Shown here piece by piece: positions 35,559 to 44,974 of a stretch of DNA of 64,000 bases. Every line of letters starts with the position of its first letter. Within the stretch, counting starts at the first letter, position 1. Origin of the DNA: Chitinophaga rupis (GTDB taxonomy: Bacteria > Bacteroidota > Bacteroidia > Chitinophagales > Chitinophagaceae); the NCBI RefSeq assembly GCF_900109685.1, contig NZ_FOBB01000002.1, positions 676,085-740,084 of the forward strand. Direction: 5' to 3'. The position numbers and the translations under genes were made by a program. The notes under the pieces are model-generated. The model saw only the letters and a program-made list of their open reading frames with translations. It was not told the DNA's origin and did no database searches.

Positions 35559-36563
35559 TTGGAAAAAAAGAATTACACTTCACAGGATGTAGCAGAAGTA
35601 GCAGGCGTTTCGCAGTCTACTGTTTCCAGGGTTTTTGCAGGTAATACAAATGTGTCAGAGAAAAAGCGGAAAAAGATACTCGCTGCGGCAGAAAAGCTGG
35701 GCTACAAGCCCAATGCGCACGCCAGAAGCCTTATCACGCGCAAAACCATGATGATCGGCATCGTGATGCGCAACATCCGCAATCCCTTTTACTCCGCAGT
35801 GCTGGAGATCTTTCATAACCGTTTTTCAGCCCTGGGATACCATCTTATCTTTATCAATTCAGAAAACGAAGAAATACAGGAAAGCGAGGTCACGCAGCTG
35901 CTGGAATATAATATAGAAGGGGTGATCATCACGGATGCCTTATTATCCTCCTCCGCTTCCGAGAAATTCAAACGCCACGGCATTGTGGTCGTACTGTTCA
36001 ACCGGTATACCGAACAGCTGGAAAGCAGCGCTGTATTCTGCGACAACTACCTGGCTGCAAAACAGATCGCCACCTACCTGGTGGAGCTGGGCCACCAGTC
36101 GTTCGCTTTTGTTTCCGGCCCTTCTGATACCTCCACCACTATTGACCGGTTAAAGGGCTTTAAAGAAGTGCTGCAGGAGAGGGGTATCACCAATCTCATG
36201 ATAGAACCGGGTAACTATACTTTCGAAAGCGGGTTTAAAGCGGCCCAGGAGCTGATGACCCGGAATAAAAACATTGATTGTATCTTTTGCGGCAACGATA
36301 TTATTGCCCTGGGTGTAATGGACGCTATCAGAACCATTGGCCTCCGAATCCCCGAAGATGTGTCTGTAGTAGGTTTTGATAATATCCGCATGGCGGAATG
36401 GCCTTCCTATTCCCTTACAACCTGGGAGCAGCCGCTGGAAGAAATGGTAGACAAGACCGTTGAGCTGCTGGTGAGTGAGATCGGCGATACAAATGCCCAG
36501 CCACAGATCGTGATGATGAAAGGACACCTGGTGGTGCGGAACACCGTTAAATCCAGGAAGTAG
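35559..36563 (+). CDS. LacI family transcriptional regulator of the GH172 PUL
   Basis: 334 residues: an N-terminal LacI HTH (YTSQDVAEVAGVSQSTVSRVFAG) with hinge (KPNAHARSLITRKT) and a periplasmic-binding-protein-like sensor domain (MIGIVMRNIRNPFYSAVLEIF onward, FCGNDIIALGVMDAI and SVVGFDNIRMAEWPSYSLTT). The start codon is TTG at 35559, chosen because it is the only start placing the HTH at the usual position and no in-frame ATG precedes it. It binds a sugar that releases it from DNA. The operator pair at 35514 and 36587 and its position make it the local regulator of the PUL. Confidence 0.93.
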   Translation: MEKKNYTSQDVAEVAGVSQSTVSRVFAGNTNVSEKKRKKILAAAEKLGYKPNAHARSLITRKTMMIGIVMRNIRNPFYSAVLEIFHNRFSALGYHLIFINSENEEIQESEVTQLLEYNIEGVIITDALLSSSASEKFKRHGIVVVLFNRYTEQLESSAVFCDNYLAAKQIATYLVELGHQSFAFVSGPSDTSTTIDRLKGFKEVLQERGITNLMIEPGNYTFESGFKAAQELMTRNKNIDCIFCGNDIIALGVMDAIRTIGLRIPEDVSVVGFDNIRMAEWPSYSLTTWEQPLEEMVDKTVELLVSEIGDTNAQPQIVMMKGHLVVRNTVKSRK

Positions 36564-36586
36564 ATTTTTTTTGCCCATTCATTTTT

Positions 36587-36600
36587 TGAATACGTAGTCA
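36587..36600. promoter_or_regulatory. LacI operator 2, upstream of the PUL susC
   Basis: TGAATACGTAGTCA has 12 of 14 bases in common with operator 1, including the TGAATACG half and the central CG. It lies 24 bases after the lacI stop and 219 bases before susC. This implies that the 13-gene PUL operon is under the same repressor, with a long 5' untranslated region. Confidence 0.65.
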
Positions 36601-36818
36601 TTTAGTTAGAATATTCAGCGATTGACCATATGCGGCGTTGTGCCGGTGATCCGCTCACAGTACAGCGCCTTATCAGCCAGAATCTTCATAGTCATAGGAT
36701 GCTATGAAGCAATGTATGTTCCTGCAGGAAGGATAAGACCTATAGCCAGCCCACGGGCTTTCAAGTTTCACGTTACGCAAAAATTGAACAAACGCCGAAC
36801 CCTTTAAACCTATTATTT

Positions 36819-39800
36819 ATGCAATTCTCCATGGGATTCAGGTTCACTGATCTTTTGTTCGGAAAAATCGCTGGCAGATACTTTTCTTCTGCCAGGTTTA
36901 TCACTCCTTATGCAGCATTACTACTTATCTGCAGTATGGCGCCGGCTGCTCTCAAAGCAATGGCCACGAATGCGGGACAACCGGGCATTGCACAGGTACG
37001 CTCTTTTGTACTATCCGGTACGGTCACCGATGAAAACAATGGGGCTTTGCCTGGTGCATCCGTGCGCATTAAAGGCACCTCAAAAGGCACAACCACTGAT
37101 ATGAACGGCAAGTTCATGATCGAAGTGGAGCACGAGCAGGACTCGCTGATATTCAGTTTTACGGGCTATTACAACACCACTATCAAAGCCGGCAATCAAA
37201 GGACCATTACCGTAAAGCTTGTACCCGACGAAGAAAGCCGGAAGCTGAATGAAGTGCAGGTAGTAGGTTACGGTACGCAAAAAAAGATCACCATGGTAGG
37301 CGCCATTTCTTCTGTGTCTCCCAGGGAGATCCAGAAGTACTCCACACCTTCTCTTACCAATGCCATCGGGGGAAAGCTGGCGGGGATCATTACACGGCAA
37401 ACCTCCGGGGAGCCGGGGTATGATGCCGCGAAGGTATTTATCCGCGGCCTGGTATCGCAAAGCGGTACCAATAAGCCACTCATTATTGTAGATGGTGTGG
37501 AGCGCGAATTACAGGATTACTGGACCACCATGAACATCCAGGAAATTGAAAGCTTTTCCGTATTAAAAGATGCTGCCTCCACCGCGGTGTACGGCAACAG
37601 GGGCGCCAATGGCGTGATCATGATCACCACCAGGAGGGGCGCCGTGGGCAAACCGAACGTCACCTTCAGGTCAGAGGCAGCCATTGTGGTGCCCATGCGC
37701 ATTGAAGATAATATTGACGGGTATGAATATGCGTTACTGCATAATGAAGCCCTTACCAATGTTGGTGAACCGCCAAAATTTTCGCCGGCTGAGATCCAGA
37801 AGTATAAAGACGGTTCGGATCCCTACATGTACCCCAATGTGAACTGGTACGATGTGGTCTTGAAAAAAAGGACCCGGCAAATGATGAATAACCTGGGCGT
37901 ATCCGGTGGCACGGAAACCGTGCAGTATTATCTGAACCTGGGCTATACCATACAGGAAGGCATTTATAACGAAGACCCTGCCAACACCTATAAGACCAAC
38001 GCCGCCCTGAAACGTTACAATTTCAGGTCGAACATAGATGTTAAGCTGAGTAAAAGATTTTCACTGGCACTGGGCCTTTCAGGGATTATTTCCAATACAA
38101 ATTTCCCAGGTACGGATGCCGGAAGGATCCTCACGGGACTGAAGCTCACAGCGCCGAATACCTATCCCGTCAAAAATCCCGATGGCAGCCAGCCTGGCGC
38201 TTTCGGCGATCTGCAATTAAATCCATACGCGCTGGTCACGCAAACAGGCTATACCAAACAATTCTACAATACGCTGGTAAGCAACCTCTCCGCCAAATGG
38301 GACTTGTCCTATGTAACACGGGGCTTGTCTGCCCGCGGCCTGGTGGCCTTTGATGTGGTGGACATTACCCAGAACATCCGTCAAAAGACGCCGGCCACCT
38401 ATTCTTATGCAAAAGACCCGGTAACGGGCGCTGAAACATATAAGCAATGGTCTACCGAATCACCTTTGGGTTTCCGGAACCTGAATGAAACATATAGAAC
38501 AATGTATGCACAGGCAGGCATCGATTATGAACGCGCTTTTGGCAATCATTATGTGACTGGTATGCTCACGGCGGAGAGACGGGAATTTACGAACGTCAAT
38601 GCCACAAATTCTATTGATAATCTGCCCGAACGGCGGCAGGGACTTATCAGCCGCCTCACCTACCATTATAACTACCGGTACCTGCTGCAGCTGAGCGCGG
38701 GCTATAATGGTTCTGAGAACTTTCCCAAGGGCAAGCGGTATGGCCTTTTCCCGGCCATTGGCGCAGGCTGGATAGTATCCAACGAAAAGTTCTGGAACAA
38801 GAACGTAGTGAACCTGCTTAAGCTGAGAGGCAACTACGGCATAGTGGGCAACGACCGTATCGGGGGCGCGCGTTTTCTGTATCAGAGCACTTACAACAAA
38901 TCAGCCACGGGTTATGTGTTTGGCCTGGACCAGAACCGTAACCCCGGCGGTAAAAGTGAGGCCCGCATCGGGAATATGAACGTAACCTGGGAAACAGCTT
39001 ATAAAACAGATCTTGGATTTGATCTCGAAATGTTCGACAGCAGGATTACACTGTCCACCAGCGTTTTCCACGAGCGCCGCGAAGGGCAATTGCTGGAACG
39101 GAAAACCATCCCTATTTATGCCGGTTACCCCGGCGGCACGGTGCCCTTTGCCAATGTAGGCATCACTGAGAACAAAGGATTTGAAGCCACCTTACAGCTC
39201 AGGAACACCACTAAAGGCGGGTTTTATTATTCCTTCACCGGCAATTTCACCTTTGCGAAAAATACGATCATTGAAAACGATGCTCCGCCATCATTGTATC
39301 CTTACCAGGACTTCAGGGGAAGCTCCATTGGCGCTAACCTGGGCTACCGTGCACTGGGTTTTTTCCAGGACCAGCGGGATATAGATAACAGCCCTTCACA
39401 AACGGCATTACAGTCTGTGATCCGCCCCGGCGATATTAAATACGAGGATGTTAATAAAGATGGACAGATCACTTCAGCCGACCGTGTGATCATTGGCAGC
39501 TACGGCTCCGAGCCGCAGATCATGTATGGTTTTGGGGCCACGGGGGCCTGGAAAGGGTTTGATGCCACTATCTTCTTTACGGGAGCAGCCCACCGCGATT
39601 TCTTTTTCACGCAGGGCTGGACCGCCTGGGCCTTTTCCGGTCAGGCTGGTTATTACAACGTAATGCAGCAGGTGTATGATAAACGTTTTATTGTAGGCGG
39701 TAATAACGAACATGCGGAATTTCCGGCGGTAAGGGCAGGCAGTACCAACAACTACACTGGTTCCACCCTGTGGCAAAGAAGCGGCGATTACCTGCGGATC

Positions 39801-39998
39801 AAGAACGCGGAGATTGGATACACCATCCCCGTGAACCTCACCAAAAAAGCAGCACTGAAAAGCATCCGCGTATTTGTGCAGGGAACCAATCTCGCTACCT
39901 GGGATAAGATCAAGGTGATCGACCCTGAATCGGATTTCGGCACAGGCGGTTATCCTATTCCGCGGAACTACAATTTCGGGCTGGAAGCCAATTTTTAG
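36819..39998 (+). CDS. SusC/RagA family TonB-linked outer membrane transporter (GH172 PUL)
   Basis: 1059 residues, first structural gene of the PUL. An unusually long N-terminus of about 50 residues precedes the signal-peptide hydrophobic core (PYAALLLICSMAPAALK). Then a carboxypeptidase-D regulatory-like domain (VLSGTVTDENNGALPGASVRIKGTS), the plug (NEVQVVGYGTQKKITMVGAIS, then VLKDAASTAVYGNRGANGVIMITT) and barrel. It imports the oligosaccharide bound by the SusD that starts 19 bases later. Confidence 0.95.
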   Translation: MQFSMGFRFTDLLFGKIAGRYFSSARFITPYAALLLICSMAPAALKAMATNAGQPGIAQVRSFVLSGTVTDENNGALPGASVRIKGTSKGTTTDMNGKFMIEVEHEQDSLIFSFTGYYNTTIKAGNQRTITVKLVPDEESRKLNEVQVVGYGTQKKITMVGAISSVSPREIQKYSTPSLTNAIGGKLAGIITRQTSGEPGYDAAKVFIRGLVSQSGTNKPLIIVDGVERELQDYWTTMNIQEIESFSVLKDAASTAVYGNRGANGVIMITTRRGAVGKPNVTFRSEAAIVVPMRIEDNIDGYEYALLHNEALTNVGEPPKFSPAEIQKYKDGSDPYMYPNVNWYDVVLKKRTRQMMNNLGVSGGTETVQYYLNLGYTIQEGIYNEDPANTYKTNAALKRYNFRSNIDVKLSKRFSLALGLSGIISNTNFPGTDAGRILTGLKLTAPNTYPVKNPDGSQPGAFGDLQLNPYALVTQTGYTKQFYNTLVSNLSAKWDLSYVTRGLSARGLVAFDVVDITQNIRQKTPATYSYAKDPVTGAETYKQWSTESPLGFRNLNETYRTMYAQAGIDYERAFGNHYVTGMLTAERREFTNVNATNSIDNLPERRQGLISRLTYHYNYRYLLQLSAGYNGSENFPKGKRYGLFPAIGAGWIVSNEKFWNKNVVNLLKLRGNYGIVGNDRIGGARFLYQSTYNKSATGYVFGLDQNRNPGGKSEARIGNMNVTWETAYKTDLGFDLEMFDSRITLSTSVFHERREGQLLERKTIPIYAGYPGGTVPFANVGITENKGFEATLQLRNTTKGGFYYSFTGNFTFAKNTIIENDAPPSLYPYQDFRGSSIGANLGYRALGFFQDQRDIDNSPSQTALQSVIRPGDIKYEDVNKDGQITSADRVIIGSYGSEPQIMYGFGATGAWKGFDATIFFTGAAHRDFFFTQGWTAWAFSGQAGYYNVMQQVYDKRFIVGGNNEHAEFPAVRAGSTNNYTGSTLWQRSGDYLRIKNAEIGYTIPVNLTKKAALKSIRVFVQGTNLATWDKIKVIDPESDFGTGGYPIPRNYNFGLEANF

Positions 39999-40017
39999 TC
40001 AACTTAAATCGGGTATT

Positions 40018-41853
40018 ATGCAATCATATATCATTCTCCTGCTGGCCGCAGTACTGCTTTTTACAACGTCCTCCTGTAAAAAGGATTACCTGGAGAAAAC
40101 ACCGGATGAAGACCTGACACAGGAGCAGGTATTTACCAACGCTATTTTCGCCGAACAATACCTTGCCAATATCTATTCACACCTTCCGAAAGAGCTGGCA
40201 ATGGTGGATAACCCCTGTGGGGGATGCGCGGTGAATAATCCGTTCAATGCCGCCTCAGATGAGCTGGAGATCAGCTATGAGCCCAACTTCGCCAACGCCA
40301 TGAACAACGGTAACTGGAACGCTGATTCGTATGTGCAGGATATCTGGTCGCAAAGCTACATTGCGATCCGCAAAGCGAATATATTCCTGGAAAACATCGG
40401 CAAGCTGGTGCCATCCGAATTGGCGGGGGAAGACAAGATCACCAACTGGAAAGGAGAGGCCATGTTCCTGCGCGCGCTTCATCATTTTTTCCTGATCAGG
40501 GCTTACGGACCCGTACCGATCATAGACAGAACGCTGCTGCTTGATGAAGACCTCACAGCTTTTAAACGCCAGCCCATTGAAAAGTGTGTGGAGTTTATTG
40601 TTAGTGAATGCGACAAAGCCGCCGCGCTGTTGCCGCTGAGGATAACAGCCACTACTGATTACGGTAAACCCTCCAAAGTGGCCTGTATGGCGCTAAAGGC
40701 AAGGGCGCTGCTATATATGGCCAGTCCGCTGTGGAACGGCAATCCGGATTATGCCTCATTTAAAGATAAAGAAGGCATGCGCCTGTTCCCGGATTTTCAG
40801 GCAGCGCGATGGGATGCAGCAGCAGCGGCAGCAAAAGCCTGTATAGACCTGGCGGAATCTGCCGGACATAAATTGCACCGCTCAGGCGCTGATCCTGTTA
40901 AAAATTACCAGGAGGTATTCTACATTAATTTTAATGAGGAAGTATTTTTTACCAGCAATGATCCTGATTATCTGAACATAGACGCCTATAGCGAACCCAG
41001 AGGAATGCCCGGCGCCGGCTGGCCTTTGCAGGATGCTACACAGAATATTGTGGATGACTATGAAATGGCGAATGGCATGCGCCCCATCCTGGGATATAAT
41101 GCAGACATGACGCCTATTATCAACCCGCTTTCCGGCTATAACGAGCGCACGCAGGCTGCTACTGCCACCGATCAATATTATGCCGGTACCCGCGGAATGT
41201 ATGTAGACCGTGAGCCCCGTTTTTATGCCAGCATCAACTTCACGGGCGCAAAGTTTAAAACCGGCCCTCCGCAGAACAGGAGCACGCCGCTGGAATTCTG
41301 GAAAGGAGGACTTGACGGCCGGCCGTTCGACGCTGGTGCAAATTTCAGCGAAACAGGGTATCTTATGAAAAAACTAACGAACCCCTCATACGTTATGCAG
41401 CCCAAAGCAGGGCCCATCAGAACCTGGATATTTTTTCGCCTGGGTGAGCAGTACCTCAACTACGCAGAAGCATTGAATGAAGCGCAGGGACCCTTGCCGG
41501 ATGTGTATAAATACGTGAACCTGATCCGCGACCGTGCAGGCTTGCCGGGCCTGCCTCCGGGCCTTTCGCAGTCAGACATGCGGGAAAGGATCCATCATGA
41601 ACGGCGGATAGAGCTGGCCTTTGAAACACACCGTTATTTTGATGAGCATCGCTGGAAGATCGCAGAGAAGATAGATAACGCAAATATTTATGGCCTGGAT
41701 GTGCTTACTGACGGCTACAACATATCCAGCGACGCTTTTTATGTAAGAAAAGTGGTGGAGAAAAGAGTGTTTGAAAAGAAACATTATCTGTGGCCCATTC
41801 AGCAGCGTGAGCTTGAAAAGAACAGGAACCTGGTGCAGAACCCGGGCTGGTAA
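40018..41853 (+). CDS. SusD/RagB family nutrient-binding lipoprotein (GH172 PUL)
   Basis: 611 residues with a lipoprotein leader ending SSC (Cys about residue 19). The SusD scaffold shows in LEKTPDEDLTQEQVFTNAIFAEQYLANIYSHL, in FLRALHHFFLIRAYGPVPI and in YLNYAEALNEAQGPLPDVYKYVNLIRDRAGLP, with the closing IHHERRIELAFETHRYFDEHRWK. It is part of the SusCD import complex on the cell surface. The first GH172 gene starts 24 bases downstream. Confidence 0.95.
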   Translation: MQSYIILLLAAVLLFTTSSCKKDYLEKTPDEDLTQEQVFTNAIFAEQYLANIYSHLPKELAMVDNPCGGCAVNNPFNAASDELEISYEPNFANAMNNGNWNADSYVQDIWSQSYIAIRKANIFLENIGKLVPSELAGEDKITNWKGEAMFLRALHHFFLIRAYGPVPIIDRTLLLDEDLTAFKRQPIEKCVEFIVSECDKAAALLPLRITATTDYGKPSKVACMALKARALLYMASPLWNGNPDYASFKDKEGMRLFPDFQAARWDAAAAAAKACIDLAESAGHKLHRSGADPVKNYQEVFYINFNEEVFFTSNDPDYLNIDAYSEPRGMPGAGWPLQDATQNIVDDYEMANGMRPILGYNADMTPIINPLSGYNERTQAATATDQYYAGTRGMYVDREPRFYASINFTGAKFKTGPPQNRSTPLEFWKGGLDGRPFDAGANFSETGYLMKKLTNPSYVMQPKAGPIRTWIFFRLGEQYLNYAEALNEAQGPLPDVYKYVNLIRDRAGLPGLPPGLSQSDMRERIHHERRIELAFETHRYFDEHRWKIAEKIDNANIYGLDVLTDGYNISSDAFYVRKVVEKRVFEKKHYLWPIQQRELEKNRNLVQNPGW

Positions 41854-41877
41854 GCTATCATCAAACAACAAATACAA

Positions 41878-43086
41878 ATGGCAAAATTATTCAACAGCGG
41901 GTGCATGTTGCTGCTATGCTGCTTTTTTTTCGAAGCCACGTATGCCCAACAACTCTATGAGCTGCCTGCGGGGGCTGAAACGCAATGGATTAGCTTGGAG
42001 AATGCTTCAGGTACAAAAGGAAAGGGCGGCATGGAAAACAAAGGCGCAAAAGGGCACGCAGCAGAATGGATAAAGGCAGGCGAACGGAAAGTAATGATGG
42101 ATTACAACGGGGCAGGAGTGATTAACCGTATATGGATGACCGTTATAGAAAGAAGCCCGGCTTCGCTCCGTTCCATTTATATTGAAATGTACTGGGACGG
42201 CGCCGCCAAACCTGCGGTGTCGGTGCCCCTGGGAGATTTCTTCGGCATAGGTCTGGGGCGCAGAACGGCTTTTCAAAGTGCGCTGTTCTCCGATCCTGAA
42301 GGCAAATCATTTAACTGCTTTATCCCTATGCCTTTTAAAAAACATGCGAAGATCGTTTTTGTGAATGAATCCAAACAGAATCAGCTGCTGTTCTTTGATG
42401 TGAACCTGACGAAAGTGAAAAAGCATCCGCAGGAGATCGCGTATTTCCACGCATGCTGGACCAGCAGTACGGACGGCAAGCCGGGCGATGACTTTGAAAT
42501 ACTGCCCCAGGTAAAAGGCAGGGGACGTTTTTTAGGTACCAACCTGAGTGTTATCCCGGATAAGATCTACGGGGATACCTGGTTTGGCGAAGGAGAAATA
42601 AAAATGTACCTGGATGGCGACAAACAATATCCCACGCTTGTTGGCACTGGTACTGAAGATTACATAGGCTCCGCATGGAACCTTGGTCCTTTTGCACATT
42701 TGTACCAGGGTGCGCCTATTGTTGATAAACAAAAAGGGCAGTATGCATTTTACCGCTATCACATTCCTGATCCCATTTACTTCCGGACGGATTGTAAGGT
42801 GACCATACAGCAAATGGGCGGCGGCGGAAGAGACAAGATCAGGGCGATTGTAAAAGCAGGTGGTAAAGTAAAACCTGTTTCCGTGATGACGCAGAACGGG
42901 CTCATAAAACTGTTGGAAGAGCCTGCGTATCCTGATCTGATGGACGACAGGTTTCCGGCAGATGAATGGGTGAATTTTTACCGCGTAGATAATTATTCCG
43001 CTACCGCCTATTTCTACCTGGACAAGCCGGAGAACAACCTGCCGCCGCTGGCGCCACTCACACAACGATTAAAAGGCATTCTCTGA
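41878..43086 (+). CDS. DUF2961 / GH172 family protein A
   Basis: 402 residues with a signal peptide (ending near ATYAQQ). The DUF2961 fold is recognised by VMMDYNGAGVINRIWMTV, IEMYWDGAAKPAVSVPLGDFFG and GTGTEDYIGSAW (G256 to D261). The invariant Glu260 in GTGTED is at the position expected for a catalytic carboxylate in GH172. Characterised GH172 members are alpha-D-fructofuranosidase (difructose anhydride-forming) and exo-D-arabinofuranosidases. It is the most divergent of the four here, with a shorter loop pattern and the IGSAWNLGPFAHLY sequence after the motif. Target glycan unknown. Confidence 0.9.
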   Translation: MAKLFNSGCMLLLCCFFFEATYAQQLYELPAGAETQWISLENASGTKGKGGMENKGAKGHAAEWIKAGERKVMMDYNGAGVINRIWMTVIERSPASLRSIYIEMYWDGAAKPAVSVPLGDFFGIGLGRRTAFQSALFSDPEGKSFNCFIPMPFKKHAKIVFVNESKQNQLLFFDVNLTKVKKHPQEIAYFHACWTSSTDGKPGDDFEILPQVKGRGRFLGTNLSVIPDKIYGDTWFGEGEIKMYLDGDKQYPTLVGTGTEDYIGSAWNLGPFAHLYQGAPIVDKQKGQYAFYRYHIPDPIYFRTDCKVTIQQMGGGGRDKIRAIVKAGGKVKPVSVMTQNGLIKLLEEPAYPDLMDDRFPADEWVNFYRVDNYSATAYFYLDKPENNLPPLAPLTQRLKGIL

Positions 43087-43102
43087 TAAACCGGAATCAA
43101 AT

Positions 43103-44956
43103 ATGAACTGGCACCAAATAGACATCTGGATAGTAGGGATCTATATTTTGCTCATGCTCGGCACAGGGTTCTGGCACCGCCGTTTCGCCAACAAGAGCAT
43201 GGATAATTTTTTCCTGGGAGGCCGTAAAATACCCGGCTGGCTAAACGGTATTTCCTATACAGCAGCGTTGGTAAGCCCCGATGCAGCTACTGGTTACGGC
43301 GGCCTGGCAGTGGCCACCGGCGGCTTCATTTGCTGGTGGTACCTCAGCAGGTTTGGCCTGGCGCTTTTTCTCGGAGGCGTGCTGTTTGCTGTTTTCTGGC
43401 GCCGGCTCAACCTGTTCACCACCCTTGAATTTTATGATCTGCGATTCCCGAAAGGCGCTGCTGCCGCCATGCGGCTGTGGATCGCCATCCGTACTTCCAT
43501 GGTGGCCATGCCGGCTTGGACGGGCATTACGCTGCTGGCCGCCTGTAAGATCATGGGACCGGCTTTTAACCTCTCCAAACTGGAAACATTATATCTCGTA
43601 GTACCGGTTTCACTTCTTTTTGTATTCTCTTCAGGATACAAGGGTGTAGTGATCTCGAATTTTATACAGATGATCATTTTTCTCATCGGCACATTAATGT
43701 TAGCCTGGCTTACGCTCCGGCACTTCGGCGGCGCTGAGGCAATGGTAACCGCCATTCACACTAAGTTCGGTCCCTCGGGTGCGGAGATCCTGGGCTCTAT
43801 ACCACCTAAAGATCATGCGGTGTTTCCGCTTGCAGCTGCATTAGGCTGGCTACTGGGACAAAGCATCGGCTATGGCGGAGATGCGGCTCCCATGGGCGGG
43901 GCCATGGAAGGGCAGCGCATTCTTTCCACGCGCACACCGGCAGAAGCGCTAACCATGTATGTGGTTACAGCTATCAGCATGTTCCTGCTGCTATTGCTTG
44001 TTACATTACCCAGCATCAGTGCGGCGGTGATGTGGCCTGAACTGCGGGAGGCTGGTGCTGACCGGGAGCTGGTGTATGGGAGGTTAATGAAAACATTACT
44101 GCCTGCGGGCGCTATGGGATTGATGGTAGCTGCCATGCTGGCCGCCACCATGTCTACCGTAGGCGATAATCTCAATTTCGGCAGCCAGGTGCTTGTGAGC
44201 GACATCTATCGCCGCTGGTTTGTACCCAAAGCAAAAGAAAGCCATTACATGCTGATGGGAAAACTGGGCATGATCATCATTCTTGCGCTGTCTGTTGCCG
44301 TTGTGTTCAATGTGCTCATTATAACAGATGTGGCCATTTTTATGCTCTCTCTCAGCGCCGCAGAGCTGCCCGCCAACTGGGCACAATGGTGGTGGTGGCG
44401 TTTCAATGGTCCTGCACGTGTAACAGCTTCCTTTGGCGGCGCAGGTATTTTTTGCCTGGTGGTATTAGGCCCCAGACTGCTGGCTTTATTGAATGTTCCC
44501 TGGGCAAACAGTTTAGTGATACCCTGGTACTGGCAAACGCTTTTGGTAATGGGTCTCACGACCGTATTGTGGGTTGCGGTAGCGCTGCTTACCAAACCCG
44601 ATCCGGATGAGCTGTTGCGTGAATTCTATGTCAGGGCGCATCCACTGGGCTGCTGGACGCCTTACAAAACACTGGACAAACAAGGTCCCGCCGGTTCGTT
44701 CAAACTGGTGTTCCGCGGCATCTTCATCGCCATCCTGGGAACTGTATCTGTATCGCTGTTGATGCTGGGGCTTACCCACGCATGGTTTGCGCGGTATATA
44801 GAAGGAATACTGACTGTTGCAGCAGCGGTCATCACCTTTCTTATTTTCTGGAAACTGGCGGAAAAATACCTGGCGGTGCTGGCACTGCGGGCTGCGGACA
44901 ATGCTGTGCCTACAGCTGTGAAAGAGGAAGAACCGGTCATGAACAACATGAACTAA
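43103..44956 (+). CDS. Sodium:solute symporter (SSS family)
   Basis: 617 residues with 13-15 TM helices in the LeuT-fold SSS family. The characteristic N-terminal block DIWIVGIYILLMLGTGFWHRRFANKSMDNFFLGGRKIPGWLNGISY, SPDAATGYGGLAVATGGF and later GAMGLMVAAMLAATMSTVGDNLNFGSQVLVSDIYRR with the Na+-site Ser/Thr run are visible. It has a C-terminal extension of about 100 residues with two more helices. Na+ gradient-driven import across the inner membrane of a PUL product (monosaccharide, acid or nitrogen-containing solute) is the likely role. Confidence 0.93.
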   Translation: MNWHQIDIWIVGIYILLMLGTGFWHRRFANKSMDNFFLGGRKIPGWLNGISYTAALVSPDAATGYGGLAVATGGFICWWYLSRFGLALFLGGVLFAVFWRRLNLFTTLEFYDLRFPKGAAAAMRLWIAIRTSMVAMPAWTGITLLAACKIMGPAFNLSKLETLYLVVPVSLLFVFSSGYKGVVISNFIQMIIFLIGTLMLAWLTLRHFGGAEAMVTAIHTKFGPSGAEILGSIPPKDHAVFPLAAALGWLLGQSIGYGGDAAPMGGAMEGQRILSTRTPAEALTMYVVTAISMFLLLLLVTLPSISAAVMWPELREAGADRELVYGRLMKTLLPAGAMGLMVAAMLAATMSTVGDNLNFGSQVLVSDIYRRWFVPKAKESHYMLMGKLGMIIILALSVAVVFNVLIITDVAIFMLSLSAAELPANWAQWWWWRFNGPARVTASFGGAGIFCLVVLGPRLLALLNVPWANSLVIPWYWQTLLVMGLTTVLWVAVALLTKPDPDELLREFYVRAHPLGCWTPYKTLDKQGPAGSFKLVFRGIFIAILGTVSVSLLMLGLTHAWFARYIEGILTVAAAVITFLIFWKLAEKYLAVLALRAADNAVPTAVKEEEPVMNNMN

Positions 44957-44974
44957 TTATAAAATCAGATAAAC

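Noticed and set aside
36622..36807. A 61-codon open frame in the lacI-susC gap
   Set aside because: No motif or signal peptide; the region is better explained as the long 5' leader of the PUL transcript after operator 2.
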